Positions 31,909-40,428 of a stretch of DNA of 64,000 nucleotides are shown here, one piece after another. The stretch lies in assembly GCA_963780655.1 (NCBI GenBank), contig CAWACP010000013.1:1-64000 (forward strand), written 5' to 3'. Position numbers and translations under genes: made by a program. Below the pieces are notes generated by a model that saw nothing but the letters and a program-made list of their open reading frames with translations, made no database searches and was not told the DNA's origin. Position 1 is the stretch's first letter; every line of letters begins with the position of its first letter. The stretch comes from CAWACP01 sp963780655 (lineage in GTDB: Bacteria > Acidobacteriota > Terriglobia > Bryobacterales > Bryobacteraceae).

Positions 31909-34908
31909 ATGAGAAAAATCCGCATTAATGAGCTGGCGCGGGAGCTCGAAGTTAAACCGCAGCGCATTCTCGACCTGCTCCCCGAATTGGGCCACCTCGA
32001 AAAGAAGACCCACTCCAGTTCACTCGACGAAGACATCGCGGACCTCGTTCGCAGACATTTCGGCCAGGACGGCGCTGGACATGAGGCGCGCATGGCCGAT
32101 ATGGCCGAAGACCGCGCTCTGGCAGCCGAGGACCGCGCCAGGGAGGCGGAAGAGTCTCTTCCCGCACCGCCCCCCGCCGTCCCGGCTCGCGATTCTCGCC
32201 CCGGGCAGCCTCAGGCGTCTGCGGTGCCGGTGGAGGACATCGCGGCTCCGGCCGCGTCCGAGCCGGAAACGGCCGCCGACGAGCAGTCCGCTGCCGACGC
32301 GGCCCCGGCGAAGCCCATGCCGATTCGGCCACCGCTGCTCGGCGGGCTGCGTCCCATCCAGCCGCCCGTAGGCCCGCGTCCCCAGGCGCCCGCGATGCCG
32401 GTGATGCCGCGCGCGACGGCTCCGCCGCGTCCTCCGAAAACCGAAGCGCCTGCCCCTGCGCGTCCGGCTGCGCCCCAGCGGCCTTCCGCGCCGGCCACGC
32501 CCGCGCCTCCGCAACCGCCGCCCGCGCGCCCCGGTCAGGTATTAACCGGACCGCGTCAGCCCATCCCTTCGGGTCCGCGGCAGCCGCTGCCCGGCACCGT
32601 GATCGGATCGCCCGGAGCGGTTCCCGGGACGCCCCGTCCGCCCATGATTCCGCAAAGGCCCATGGCCCAGCAGCCGCGCGCGATGGCCCCTCAGGCGCAA
32701 ACCGGAACAGCTCCGAACCGGCCTCTTGCCGGCCAGCCCGCGGCGCGCCCGGTGGTGCCGCCGCGTGCCGATGTCCTCGCGCGCCTGCAGCAACAGCAGC
32801 AACCGCGCGTCTCTCCCGGCCAACCCACGCCGATCCCTCGCCCCGGAATGCCCTCCCGGCCGCAGGGCGCGCCGGGCCAGCAGGTGTATCGCGGTCCAAT
32901 TCGTCCCGGCCAGCCGATCATGCGGCCCGGCATAGGCCCTGCCGGTCCGGGTATGCGCGGCCGCACCGGCGCGCGTCCGATGCATCCGACCTCCGCCACC
33001 ATGCGCGTGGAACCCGCCGCGCCGCCGCCCACCGAACAGGCGCGGCGGCAGCATCAGGCGCGCGGCCGCGTGGTGGAACGGCGAGAGGAAGAAGAGGGTC
33101 GTCTCCGGCTGCCTTCACGGCGGGAGCAGGCTGCTCCGCTGCCGGCCATCAATCGCGAGATTACGGTCAGCGAGGGGATCACCGTCAAGGAGCTTTCCGA
33201 AAAGCTTGGCGTCAAAGCCAACCTGGTAATCCGCAAGCTGTTCGACAAGAAGATCTTCGCCACCATCAACCAGACGCTCGACGTGAAAACCGCCGAGGAC
33301 GTTGCGCGCGAGTTCGGCGCCTCGACAAACAAGGTCAGCTACGAAGAAGAGAGCACCTTCGACATCCAGGCGACAGAGGTGGAAACCGATCGCGTGCGGC
33401 GCGCCCCGGTGGTCACCATCATGGGTCACGTCGACCACGGCAAAACGTCGCTGCTCGACGCGATTCGCCACTCCCACGTGGCCGACCGCGAGGCCGGCGG
33501 CATCACGCAGCATATCGGCGCGTATCACATCGAGAGGAACGGCCGCAAGATCGTGTTCATCGACACGCCCGGCCATGAAGCGTTCACCCAGATGCGCGCG
33601 CGCGGCGGCAAGGTCAGCGATATCGTCATCCTGGTGGTGGCGGCCGACGATGGCGTTATGCCGCAGACCATCGAGGCGATGAACCACGCCAAAGCGGCGA
33701 AGGTGCCCATCATCGTCGCCGTCAACAAGGTGGATAAGCCCGATGCCCAGCCGGACCGCATCAGGCAGCAGCTCTCCGATCGCGGTCTTGTGCCTGAGGA
33801 GTGGGGCGGCGACACCGTCTACGTGAACGTCTCTGCCAGAACGAAGGAAAACCTCGATCTGCTGCTGGAGATGATCCTGCTCGTCGCCGACATGCAGGAC
33901 CTGAAGGCCAACCCCGACCGGCCCGCCGTGGGCGTGGTGCTGGAAGCGAAACTGGATCGTGGACGCGGCCCCGTTCCAACGGTGCTGGTGCGCAACGGAA
34001 CGCTCCGGGTGGGCGATTACTTCATCTGCGGCGCCGTGTTCGGCAAGGTTCGCGCCATGTTTAACGACCGCGGCGAACCCGTCCGCGAAGTGGAGCCTTC
34101 GATGCCCGCGGAGGTACTTGGCCTCGAGTCACTGCCCGAAGTCGGCGATACCTTCCAGGTGGTGACCGATACCGCCAAGGCCAAGCAGATTGTTATTTAT
34201 CGCGAGGCCAGGAACCGCGAGCAGACCATATCGCGCGGGACCAGGGTCACTCTCGAAAGCCTGCACGAGCAATTGAAGGAAGGCGAGATCAAGGACCTCA
34301 ACATCATTCTGAAGACGGACGTCGGCGGCACCGCCGAGGTGCTTTCGGACATGATGCAGAAGCTGTCGAACGATAAGGTCCGCATCCGCGTGATTCACTC
34401 CGGCGTCGGGGCGATCAACGAATGGGACGTCAACCTTGCGTCGGCTTCGGATGCCATTATCATCGGTTTCAACGTGCGGCCGGAGCGGAACGCCGCGGCC
34501 CTCGCCGAGCAGGAGAAGGTGGATATCCGTCTCCACACCATCATCTATGAACTGAACGACGAGATGAAGCGCGCCATGACCGGCATGCTTGAGCCGGTGT
34601 ACAGGGAGCTCTATCAGGGCCGGGCCGAGGTGCGCGAGGTGTTCCGTATCAGCAAGGTCGGCAATGTGGCCGGCTGCATGGTGCAGGATGGCCTGATACG
34701 GCGGGACAGCAGCATTCGCCTGCTGCGCGACAACGTCGTGGTGTTCACCGGAAAGATCGAGTCTCTCAAGCGTTTCAAAAACGACGCGAGCGAGGTGAAG
34801 TCCGGCTTCGAGTGCGGTATTCAGGTTCACAACTACAACGATGTGAAGCCGGGTGACGTTCTGGAGGCCTTCACGTCGGAACGCGTCGCGGCCGCTCTGC
34901 CGGTCTGA
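31909..34908 (+). CDS. infB: Translation initiation factor IF-2
   Basis: GTPase that brings initiator tRNA to the 30S subunit. Start ATG 31909 (MRKIRINELARELEVKPQRI), the usual IF2 N-terminus; the frame is open 7 codons further. Residues about 90-370 are a disordered Pro/Ala/Arg/Gln-rich linker. A second IF2_N domain is at 420-470 (VKELSEKLGVKANLVIRKLF). G domain: GHVDHGKTSLLD (about 505), DTPGHEAF (551), NKVDKPDAQ (605). Domains II-IV continue to FKNDASEVKSGFECGIQV. 999 residues, long for IF2 because of the linker. The next gene overlaps its stop by one base. Confidence 0.95.
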   Translation: MRKIRINELARELEVKPQRILDLLPELGHLEKKTHSSSLDEDIADLVRRHFGQDGAGHEARMADMAEDRALAAEDRAREAEESLPAPPPAVPARDSRPGQPQASAVPVEDIAAPAASEPETAADEQSAADAAPAKPMPIRPPLLGGLRPIQPPVGPRPQAPAMPVMPRATAPPRPPKTEAPAPARPAAPQRPSAPATPAPPQPPPARPGQVLTGPRQPIPSGPRQPLPGTVIGSPGAVPGTPRPPMIPQRPMAQQPRAMAPQAQTGTAPNRPLAGQPAARPVVPPRADVLARLQQQQQPRVSPGQPTPIPRPGMPSRPQGAPGQQVYRGPIRPGQPIMRPGIGPAGPGMRGRTGARPMHPTSATMRVEPAAPPPTEQARRQHQARGRVVERREEEEGRLRLPSRREQAAPLPAINREITVSEGITVKELSEKLGVKANLVIRKLFDKKIFATINQTLDVKTAEDVAREFGASTNKVSYEEESTFDIQATEVETDRVRRAPVVTIMGHVDHGKTSLLDAIRHSHVADREAGGITQHIGAYHIERNGRKIVFIDTPGHEAFTQMRARGGKVSDIVILVVAADDGVMPQTIEAMNHAKAAKVPIIVAVNKVDKPDAQPDRIRQQLSDRGLVPEEWGGDTVYVNVSARTKENLDLLLEMILLVADMQDLKANPDRPAVGVVLEAKLDRGRGPVPTVLVRNGTLRVGDYFICGAVFGKVRAMFNDRGEPVREVEPSMPAEVLGLESLPEVGDTFQVVTDTAKAKQIVIYREARNREQTISRGTRVTLESLHEQLKEGEIKDLNIILKTDVGGTAEVLSDMMQKLSNDKVRIRVIHSGVGAINEWDVNLASASDAIIIGFNVRPERNAAALAEQEKVDIRLHTIIYELNDEMKRAMTGMLEPVYRELYQGRAEVREVFRISKVGNVAGCMVQDGLIRRDSSIRLLRDNVVVFTGKIESLKRFKNDASEVKSGFECGIQVHNYNDVKPGDVLEAFTSERVAAALPV

Positions 34909-35195
34909 TGCCTTCGGTAGGAATTCTGACGCTCGAGTTGCGGCTGCCGGAGTCGCACTCGCTCAAGGATAAGCGGCACACGGTAAAGAGTCTGCGGGAC
35001 CGGCTGCGCAGCCGGTTCAACGTAGCCGTCGCCGAGATCGATTATCAGGACCTGTGGCAGCGCGCGCTGATCTCGGCTGTGACGGTCTCGGGATCGCATG
35101 CTTACGCCGAACAGACGCTGCAGTTGGTGGAACGCGAGGCGGCGTCGCTGCTCGGGCCGGCGCTGGTTGATGTCACACTGGAATGGGTAGAGTAG
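34908..35195 (+). CDS. ylxP: DUF503 family protein (YlxP)
   Basis: Small 95-residue protein commonly encoded between infB and rbfA. VGILTLELRLPESHSLKDKR is the DUF503 signature, followed by VKSLRDRLRSRFNVAVAEID and RALISAVTVSGSHAYAEQTL. The start codon overlaps the infB stop. The function is unknown, but its conserved position suggests a role in ribosome assembly or initiation. Confidence 0.85.
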   Translation: MPSVGILTLELRLPESHSLKDKRHTVKSLRDRLRSRFNVAVAEIDYQDLWQRALISAVTVSGSHAYAEQTLQLVEREAASLLGPALVDVTLEWVE

Positions 35196-35198
35196 GAC

Positions 35199-35405
35199 AT
35201 GGACGCTTTTGACGCTCAGGAATTCTGGCGTGCGGTGGGAAGACTCTACGACGCATCGGTGGAAACTCGGGAGGCAGCGTCGCAGTTGCTGGAGATCACA
35301 CGCTCTCACGAGCCGCGTCTCGACAAGGCAGAGGTGACCATCCAGGCGATTCTCGACGCCATCAACCGCCGCGAAGGCAATGAGCCGCCCGCGCCCCCGC
35401 AGTAA
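35199..35405 (+). CDS. Small hypothetical protein in the infB-rbfA interval
   Basis: 68 residues, ATG 35199, three bases after ylxP ends. Predicted to be almost entirely helical: EFWRAVGRLYDASVETREAA, SQLLEITRSHEPRLDKAEVT, IQAILDAINRRE. It ends in a Pro-rich tail. Its position suggests cotranscription with the ribosome-assembly genes. I do not recognise the family. Confidence 0.6.
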   Translation: MDAFDAQEFWRAVGRLYDASVETREAASQLLEITRSHEPRLDKAEVTIQAILDAINRREGNEPPAPPQ

Positions 35406-35423
35406 GTGGGAGTCATTTGTAGA

Positions 35424-35441
35424 GCAGGCGTTTTCGCCTGC
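35424..35441. repeat. Short palindromic repeat between orf and rbfA
   Basis: GCAGGCGTTTTCGCCTGC. It lies 11 bp upstream of the rbfA ATG at 35452. The same frame reads VEQAFSPAF through the palindrome, an open extension to 35380 that should not be taken as part of RbfA. Confidence 0.75.
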
Positions 35442-35451
35442 ATTCAAGGTC

Positions 35452-35835
35452 ATGGAAGGTCACAGAGCGGAGCGGGTCACAGAGGCGATTCGGGAGGAAC
35501 TGGCGGAAATCATCTCCTATGAGATGTCCGATCCGCGCGTAAGCTCGGCCACGGTGTCGGAGGTTCAGGTTTCGCCGGATCTTCGCCATGCCCGAGTGAC
35601 GCTGGCGTTCCCGAGGCCCGAAGATGCCGATGAGGCGTTGAAAGCGTTGGGCCACGCCCGAACCTTCCTTCGCCGGCAGCTTTCGCAGCGTCTGGACATC
35701 TACCGCATCCCTGAGCTGCATTTTGAGGCGGATATCGGCACGCGGATCGGCGACCGGATGGATTTCCTGTTCCGGCGCATACGCAAGGGACGGCCCCGCG
35801 ACGCTCAGGATCAGAACGGCGAGCCGGGCAAGTAG
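35452..35835 (+). CDS. rbfA: Ribosome-binding factor A
   Basis: Cold-adaptation and 30S-maturation factor. The ATG at 35452 is chosen (MEGHRAERVTEAIREELAEI) because upstream in-frame codons run through a palindromic repeat. The KH-like fold shows IISYEMSDPRVSSATVSEVQ, VSPDLRHARVTLAFPRPEDA, FLRRQLSQRLDIYRIPELHF and TRIGDRMDFLFRRIRKG. 127 residues, normal. Followed after 53 bp by apbE. Confidence 0.9.
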   Translation: MEGHRAERVTEAIREELAEIISYEMSDPRVSSATVSEVQVSPDLRHARVTLAFPRPEDADEALKALGHARTFLRRQLSQRLDIYRIPELHFEADIGTRIGDRMDFLFRRIRKGRPRDAQDQNGEPGK

Positions 35836-35840
35836 AGACA

Positions 35841-35856
35841 CAGGCAGGAATGCCTG
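35841..35856. repeat. Short palindrome after rbfA
   Basis: CAGGCAGGAATGCCTG, a shorter relative of the GCAGGCG family, between the rbfA stop and the apbE start at 35889. Confidence 0.45.
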
Positions 35857-35888
35857 TTCCCACGCCCACTATAAAAAAAGTGGTTTCG

Positions 35889-36869
35889 ATGAAACACGTT
35901 GTGCTAGCTTTGTTGTTTGCTGGCCTGCTCCTGGCCGCTGTTGCCCCGGCCGCTCCAAAGCTGTTTCGGGCCGAAGGCACAGCGGCGGCAATGGGGTCGG
36001 CATTCTCGGTAATTGCCTGGGGAGAGGACCAGGGCCGGTTGCAGGCGGCGGTGGCCGACGCGCTGGATGAGGCAAGACGGTTGGATGAGATGCTGTCCAA
36101 TTACCGGCCGTCCAGTGAACTGAGCCAGGTGAACCGCCTGGCGGCGAAGCAGCCGGTACACGTATCCACGGAGCTTTACCGCCTTCTCGCGGCTTGCCAG
36201 GAATACAGCCGCGCCAGTGAGGGGACGTTCGATATCACGGTGGGCCCTTTGATGAAGGTCTGGGGGTTCTACAAAGGAACCGGCCATTTCCCGCATCGCG
36301 CCGAGGTCATGGGCGCGATGGCCTCGGTCGGATACCGGAATGTGGTCCTCGATCCGCGCGGTGAGACGGTCCGGTTTACGCGCGACGGGGTGGAACTCGA
36401 TCCGGGCGGTATTGGCAAAGGATATGCGGTGGATCGTATGGCGGATATACTGCGGGCGGATGGCGTCACATCGGCGCTCATCTCCGCGGGATCCAGCAGC
36501 ATTTATGCGATTGGCGCGCCGCCCGGTGAACCGGGCTGGAGAGTGGATATCAAAGATCCGAGAAACACGCTGAAAGCGGCGACGACGGTGACGCTCAGGG
36601 ACCAGTCGTTGTCCACTTCAGGTAATTACGAGAAATTCTTTTGGGCGGAGGGGAAAATGTGGAGCCATATCATGGACCCGCGTACCGGATATCCGGCGAT
36701 GGGCACGCTCTCGGTTTCCACCATTACCCCGAAAACGATTGACTCGGAAGCCTGGGGAAAACCGTACTACATTCTCGGCCGCCAATGGACGGCCACACAC
36801 AAGCGGAAGGACTTCCGCGTGTATTACTGCGAGGACAGGGCGGAATCGCCATGCGCATGGCTCCAATGA
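35889..36869 (+). CDS. apbE: FAD:protein FMN transferase (ApbE)
   Basis: Attaches FMN covalently to Thr or Ser of flavoproteins such as Rnf/Nqr subunits. Start ATG 35889 opens a signal peptide (MKHVVLALLFAGLLLAAVAP), so the enzyme is exported. Family landmarks: EGTAAAMGSAFSVIAWGED, MLSNYRPSSELSQVNRLA, FDITVGPLMKVWGFY, VELDPGGIGKGYAVDRMADI, SALISAGSSSIYAIGAPPGE and the metal-binding region HIMDPRTGYPAMGTLSVSTI. 326 residues. The stop overlaps the hemE start (ATGA at 36866-36869), an unusual coupling of flavinylation to haem synthesis genes. Confidence 0.85.
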   Translation: MKHVVLALLFAGLLLAAVAPAAPKLFRAEGTAAAMGSAFSVIAWGEDQGRLQAAVADALDEARRLDEMLSNYRPSSELSQVNRLAAKQPVHVSTELYRLLAACQEYSRASEGTFDITVGPLMKVWGFYKGTGHFPHRAEVMGAMASVGYRNVVLDPRGETVRFTRDGVELDPGGIGKGYAVDRMADILRADGVTSALISAGSSSIYAIGAPPGEPGWRVDIKDPRNTLKAATTVTLRDQSLSTSGNYEKFFWAEGKMWSHIMDPRTGYPAMGTLSVSTITPKTIDSEAWGKPYYILGRQWTATHKRKDFRVYYCEDRAESPCAWLQ

Positions 36870-37888
36870 ACAGTCGTTTTTTAGAGGCCTGCCGACGCCG
36901 GCCCACCGATGTGCGTCCGGTGTGGTTTATGCGCCAGGCGGGCAGGTATCTCAAGTCTTATCGTGAGATCCGGGCAAGTCACTCGATTCTCGAAATCTGC
37001 AAGCGCTCTGATCTTGCCGCTGCGGTGACGCTGCAGCCGGTGGAGATCCTGGACGTGGACGCAGCCATCATTTTTGCCGATCTGCTGCTGCCGGTCGAGC
37101 CGATGGGACTGAAGCTGCAATTTGTAACCGGCGAAGGTCCGGTGATCGACAACCCGGTCCGAACGTCGTCGGATATCGACTCGCTGTCGATCTCCAACAC
37201 GGACGATCTCGGCTACGTCGGCCAGTCGATCCAGATGGTGGTCCGGGAACTCGCCGGGCGCGTCCCGGTGATCGGCTTCGTCGGCGCCCCGTTTACGCTG
37301 GCCAGTTACATGATCGAAGGCGGTCCGTCGCGCACGTTCGTGCGGACCAAGCAGCTCATGTATCGCGACGAGACGCTGTGGCGACGGCTCATGGGCAAGC
37401 TGGTGGATGTGCTCGGTCCGTTCGCGCTGATGCAGATTGCCAACGGCGCCCGTGCTATCCAGGTGTTCGATTCCTGGGTGGGCGCGCTCGGGCCGGACGA
37501 TTACGTCCGCTATGTTGCGCCGTACTCGCGAGCGCTGATCGAGCGGATTCGTTCCGGCGGCGTTCCGGTGATCCACTTCGGCACCGGCGCCGCGGGCTTC
37601 TTCCGCGAATTGCACGCCGCGGGCGGCGATGTCATGGGCGTGGACTGGCGCGTGAATATCGACCTTGCCTGGATGGACATCAGTTACCGTTCCGCGGTGC
37701 AGGGCAATCTCGACCCAGCGGTTCTCTTCGCGCCTCTTCCGGAGCTGCGCATGCGTGTCCACGAACTGTTGAAGCGTACGGGCACACGGCCTGGGCACAT
37801 CTTCAACCTCGGCCACGGCATCCTGCCGGATACGCCCGTGGAGAACGTGAAGGCGGTGGTGCAGTTCGTGCGTGAATTCAAACCGTAA
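36866..37888 (+). CDS. hemE: Uroporphyrinogen decarboxylase
   Basis: Decarboxylates the four acetate side chains of uroporphyrinogen III to give coproporphyrinogen III. The ATG at 36866 overlaps the apbE stop; ATGs at 36851 and 36857 are possible. Signature 1 is RPVWFMRQAGRYLKSYREI; signature 2 is GFVGAPFTLASYMIEGG. DVDAAIIFADLLLPVEPMG carries the substrate-binding Asp, and FNLGHGILPDTPVENVKAVV closes the barrel. 340 residues, normal. hemG follows. Confidence 0.95.
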   Translation: MNSRFLEACRRRPTDVRPVWFMRQAGRYLKSYREIRASHSILEICKRSDLAAAVTLQPVEILDVDAAIIFADLLLPVEPMGLKLQFVTGEGPVIDNPVRTSSDIDSLSISNTDDLGYVGQSIQMVVRELAGRVPVIGFVGAPFTLASYMIEGGPSRTFVRTKQLMYRDETLWRRLMGKLVDVLGPFALMQIANGARAIQVFDSWVGALGPDDYVRYVAPYSRALIERIRSGGVPVIHFGTGAAGFFRELHAAGGDVMGVDWRVNIDLAWMDISYRSAVQGNLDPAVLFAPLPELRMRVHELLKRTGTRPGHIFNLGHGILPDTPVENVKAVVQFVREFKP

Positions 37889-37955
37889 GTGCAGGCCAAA
37901 GGCCTGCTCCACATTGCAACCGGATTGTGGAGCAGGCGTTTTCGCCTGCATTTTT
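37889..37955. repeat. Compound palindromic repeat between hemE and hemG
   Basis: GCAGGCCAAAGGCCTGC at 37891-37907 and GCAGGCGTTTTCGCCTGC at 37932-37949. In addition GCCTGCTCCACA and TGTGGAGCAGGC pair across the interval, so the whole unit can fold as one structure. It fills most of the gap between the two haem genes. Confidence 0.75.
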
Positions 37956-37965
37956 GTGGGGAACC

Positions 37966-39321
37966 TTGAACGTCGTTGTTATTGGCGGGGGCATCACCGG
38001 CCTCTCCGCCGCTTACTACCTCACCCGCGCCGGGGTTCCCGTCACCATCATTGACAACGGACCCGTTCTCGGCGGCGTCATGCAAACGGCGCATCCGCAC
38101 GGGTGCACTCTGGAGCTTGGCCCCGACAGCTTCCTCAGCGCCAAGCCCTGGGCGCTCGATCTGATTCGCGGTCTCGGTCTCGCCTCCGGGATCATGAGCT
38201 CCAACGATCACCTCCGCCGCACTTACATTCTGAAGAACGGCCGCCTTGTCCCGATGCCCGACGGCCTCATGATGGTGGTCCCGACAAAGGTCATGCCGAT
38301 GCTCGGCAGTCCGCTGCTGAGCTGGCGTACGAAGGCGCGTATGGCGCTGGAGTGGTTCCGGCGTCCGCACGATGCCGGCGCCGACCGGTCCGTCGCTGAT
38401 TTTCTGCGCGAGCATTACGGCCAGGAGGCGCTCGATTATCTCGGCGAGCCGCTGCTCGCGGGAGTGTACGGAGGAAGTCCGGAACAGCTCAGCGTGCAGA
38501 GCGTCCTCCCGCGTTTCGCGGAAATGGAAGCGAAATACGGCAGCCTCACCCGCGGCGTACTGGCTATGCGCAAAAGCGCCGCGAGGCGCGAGAGCGGTCC
38601 ACTGTTTCAGACATTGACGGGCGGCCTCTCCGACATCACCACCGCCGTTGTTGCCGCGGCGGGCGATCGGTTAAAAGCAATTACATGCTCCGCCGAATCC
38701 ATCGAGCCGCTGGCGGATGGCTGGCGCGTTCGCATCCTGGGCGACTGGATGCACGCGGATCACTTAGTGCTTGCGGGCCGCGCCTGGCAATCGGCTGAGC
38801 TGCTGCGGCCGGTTCATTCGGAAATGGCCTCGCTGCTGGAATCGATCCCCTACGCATCGTCGATGACGCTGGCGCTGGGTTATCGCCGTCAGGATGTGCA
38901 TCATCCCTTGAATGGCTTTGGCTTCCTCGTGCCGCGCAGGGAGCGCCAGTTGCTGCTCGCATGCACCTGGCTGGGCACGAAATTCGCGCATCGTGTGCCC
39001 GATGACATGGCCGTTCTGCGCTGTTTCCTCTCCGGCGACGCCTGCGCGCGCAGCGATGGAGAGATTGTCGCGGCGGCGCGAGCCGAAATCCGCCGCATCA
39101 TGAATGTCGACGCAGAGCCCGTATTTACCAGGTCGGCGCGATGGCCGCGCTCGATGGCGCAGTACAGCGTCGGGCACGCCGCGCGCGTCGAGCGAATCGA
39201 GCAGCTCGCAGCCGGCATTCCCGGGTTGCAGCTCGCCGGAAACGCCTTTCACGGAATCGGAGTCCCGGACTGCGTTCACAGCGGCAGGCTGGCCGCCGAG
39301 CGCATACTGGCTGCTCAATAA
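37966..39321 (+). CDS. hemG: Protoporphyrinogen oxidase (oxygen-dependent type)
   Basis: FAD enzyme that oxidises protoporphyrinogen IX, also called HemY/PPOX. The TTG at 37966 is taken as the start: it is right before the dinucleotide fold (VVVIGGGITGLSAAYYL) and after a GTGGGGA stretch, while the longer frame from 37927 runs through the palindrome (MEQAFSPAF). Further marks: LGPDSFLSAKPWALDLIRGL, YLGEPLLAGVYGGSPEQLSV (PPOX signature), GGLSDITTAVVAAAG and, at the end, LAGNAFHGIGVPDCVHSGRL. About 451 residues. Its 3' end is overlapped on the other strand by a response regulator. Confidence 0.9.
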   Translation: MNVVVIGGGITGLSAAYYLTRAGVPVTIIDNGPVLGGVMQTAHPHGCTLELGPDSFLSAKPWALDLIRGLGLASGIMSSNDHLRRTYILKNGRLVPMPDGLMMVVPTKVMPMLGSPLLSWRTKARMALEWFRRPHDAGADRSVADFLREHYGQEALDYLGEPLLAGVYGGSPEQLSVQSVLPRFAEMEAKYGSLTRGVLAMRKSAARRESGPLFQTLTGGLSDITTAVVAAAGDRLKAITCSAESIEPLADGWRVRILGDWMHADHLVLAGRAWQSAELLRPVHSEMASLLESIPYASSMTLALGYRRQDVHHPLNGFGFLVPRRERQLLLACTWLGTKFAHRVPDDMAVLRCFLSGDACARSDGEIVAAARAEIRRIMNVDAEPVFTRSARWPRSMAQYSVGHAARVERIEQLAAGIPGLQLAGNAFHGIGVPDCVHSGRLAAERILAAQ

Positions 39322-39856
39322 GCGCTGGTTCGTTTTCCGCCGCTGCCGCACTCGGCCCCGAGGAGGACGCGTTGGCCGAACCATTGCCTTCGCCGTTGTC
39401 CACTGTCCGGCTGGGACCTGGCAGCATGGCCATGCCCAGCCAGAACTCTTCGATGCCCTGAATCGCCGTGGTGAACTGTTCCAGGTCGACGGGTTTCACG
39501 ACGTAGCAGTTCGCATTCAGGTCGTAGGCCGCGTTAACGTCGGACTCCGATTCAGAGGTGGTGAGCACCACCACGGTAATGGAGCGGAGCGAGAGATCGG
39601 ATTTGATTTCACGCAGGACCTCGAAGCCATTCCTGCGGGGCAGATTCAGGTCGAGCAGCACAAGGTCCGGCCGCGTTACGTTGGAGAACTCCCCGCGCCT
39701 GCGCAGATACCGGATGGCCAACTCGCCGTTGGTAACAACGTGCACTTCCTTGGGGACGGGACCCTGCATCAGGATCTCTCGAGTCAGCCAGACGTCGCCG
39801 GGGCTGTCTTCGATCAAAAGGATTTGGACGGGTCGTTGCAGAAGCGCCATGTTCAT
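39125..39856 (-). CDS. Response regulator receiver protein (Rcp1-like) with C-terminal extension
   Basis: Single receiver domain: ILLIEDSPGDVWLTREILMQ (acidic pocket), LVLLDLNLPRRNGFEVLREI (phospho-accepting Asp), VVVLTTSESESDV (Thr) and CYVVKPVDLEQF (Lys). The W-T-R segment and long alpha1 match the small regulators linked to bacterial phytochromes and hybrid kinases. The receiver ends near residue 145, but the frame runs on 100 residues, through a Ser/Ala linker and then Arg-rich sequence antisense to hemG. That extension is probably not a folded domain; loss of an earlier stop is likely. The start overlaps the stop of the second receiver gene. No kinase is nearby. Confidence 0.75.
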   Translation of the reverse strand: MNMALLQRPVQILLIEDSPGDVWLTREILMQGPVPKEVHVVTNGELAIRYLRRRGEFSNVTRPDLVLLDLNLPRRNGFEVLREIKSDLSLRSITVVVLTTSESESDVNAAYDLNANCYVVKPVDLEQFTTAIQGIEEFWLGMAMLPGPSRTVDNGEGNGSANASSSGPSAAAAENEPALIEQPVCARRPACRCERSPGLRFRERRFRRAATRECRLRAARFARRARRARRCTAPSSAAIAPTW

Positions 39857-40290
39857 TCTCGAGGCAATCTGGCCAAAGCCAGCCAGAAATTGAGCGTCGC
39901 ACGCATAACATCGATAAACCGTTCACGGTCCTGGGGTTTGCAGATGTAGGCATTCGCATTCAGCGAATACGCTTGAAAGACGTGTTCCGGCGCGCCCGAG
40001 GACGAGAGCACGATTATCGGAATCCGTTTGAAGTCCGGGTCTTTTTTGATGCCGCCCAGCAGATCACAGTCCTCCTCATCCGCCAGATCAAGATCGAGCA
40101 GGATCAAATCGGGCCGGGGCGCGCACGAATATTCGCCTTCCCGGCGCAGGAAGGACAGAATGTGGGGACAGGTCGCCACCAGGCTGATATGGCTGTCGTC
40201 GGTAGCCTGACGCACCGCCTCCACGTCTTCAGGAACCTGAGCCAGCAGCAAAATTTCGGCGGTTACACTGGGAGCTTCAGCGGGTATCAT
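39853..40290 (-). CDS. Response regulator receiver protein (Rcp1-like)
   Basis: 145-residue receiver-only protein, ATG 40290. LILLDLDLADEEDCDLLGGI gives the phospho-accepting Asp, PIIVLSSSGAPEHV the Ser/Thr switch, and NAYICKPQDRERFIDVMRA the Lys. The N-terminal acidic pair is weak (ILLLAQVPEDVEAVRQ has Gln where Asp-Asp or Glu-Asp is usual), which may lower phosphorylation. It is the first gene of a two-receiver unit, overlapping the next by 4 bp. Confidence 0.78.
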   Translation of the reverse strand: MIPAEAPSVTAEILLLAQVPEDVEAVRQATDDSHISLVATCPHILSFLRREGEYSCAPRPDLILLDLDLADEEDCDLLGGIKKDPDFKRIPIIVLSSSGAPEHVFQAYSLNANAYICKPQDRERFIDVMRATLNFWLALARLPRE

Positions 40291-40415
40291 TTGCTGTTGT
40301 CGCGAGACGGTCCTTCCTCGTGAGACCGGGACTCGATTTGCAGATTCAGAATGGACCGGAAACGTTTCACCCGACGCCCCAGCCAGGCACGATTATATCG
40401 CTTCCAAAGTAGAGC

Positions 40416-40428
40416 AGGCTTTTAGCCT
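40416..40428. repeat. Target-site duplication, left copy
   Basis: AGGCTTTTAGCCT, itself a palindrome, directly abutting the left end of the IS4-family element. The identical sequence is at 41972-41984. Confidence 0.8.

Noticed and set aside
30123..32093. 656-codon minus-strand frame across rimP, nusA and the infB start
   Set aside because: Antisense to three well-identified genes; His/Leu/Gly-rich composition reflects the GC skew of the true genes.
32500..33000. Possible tandem repeats or CRISPR in the infB 5' half
   Set aside because: The repetition is codon-level Pro/Ala/Gln/Arg bias within an open reading frame; no constant repeat-spacer spacing.
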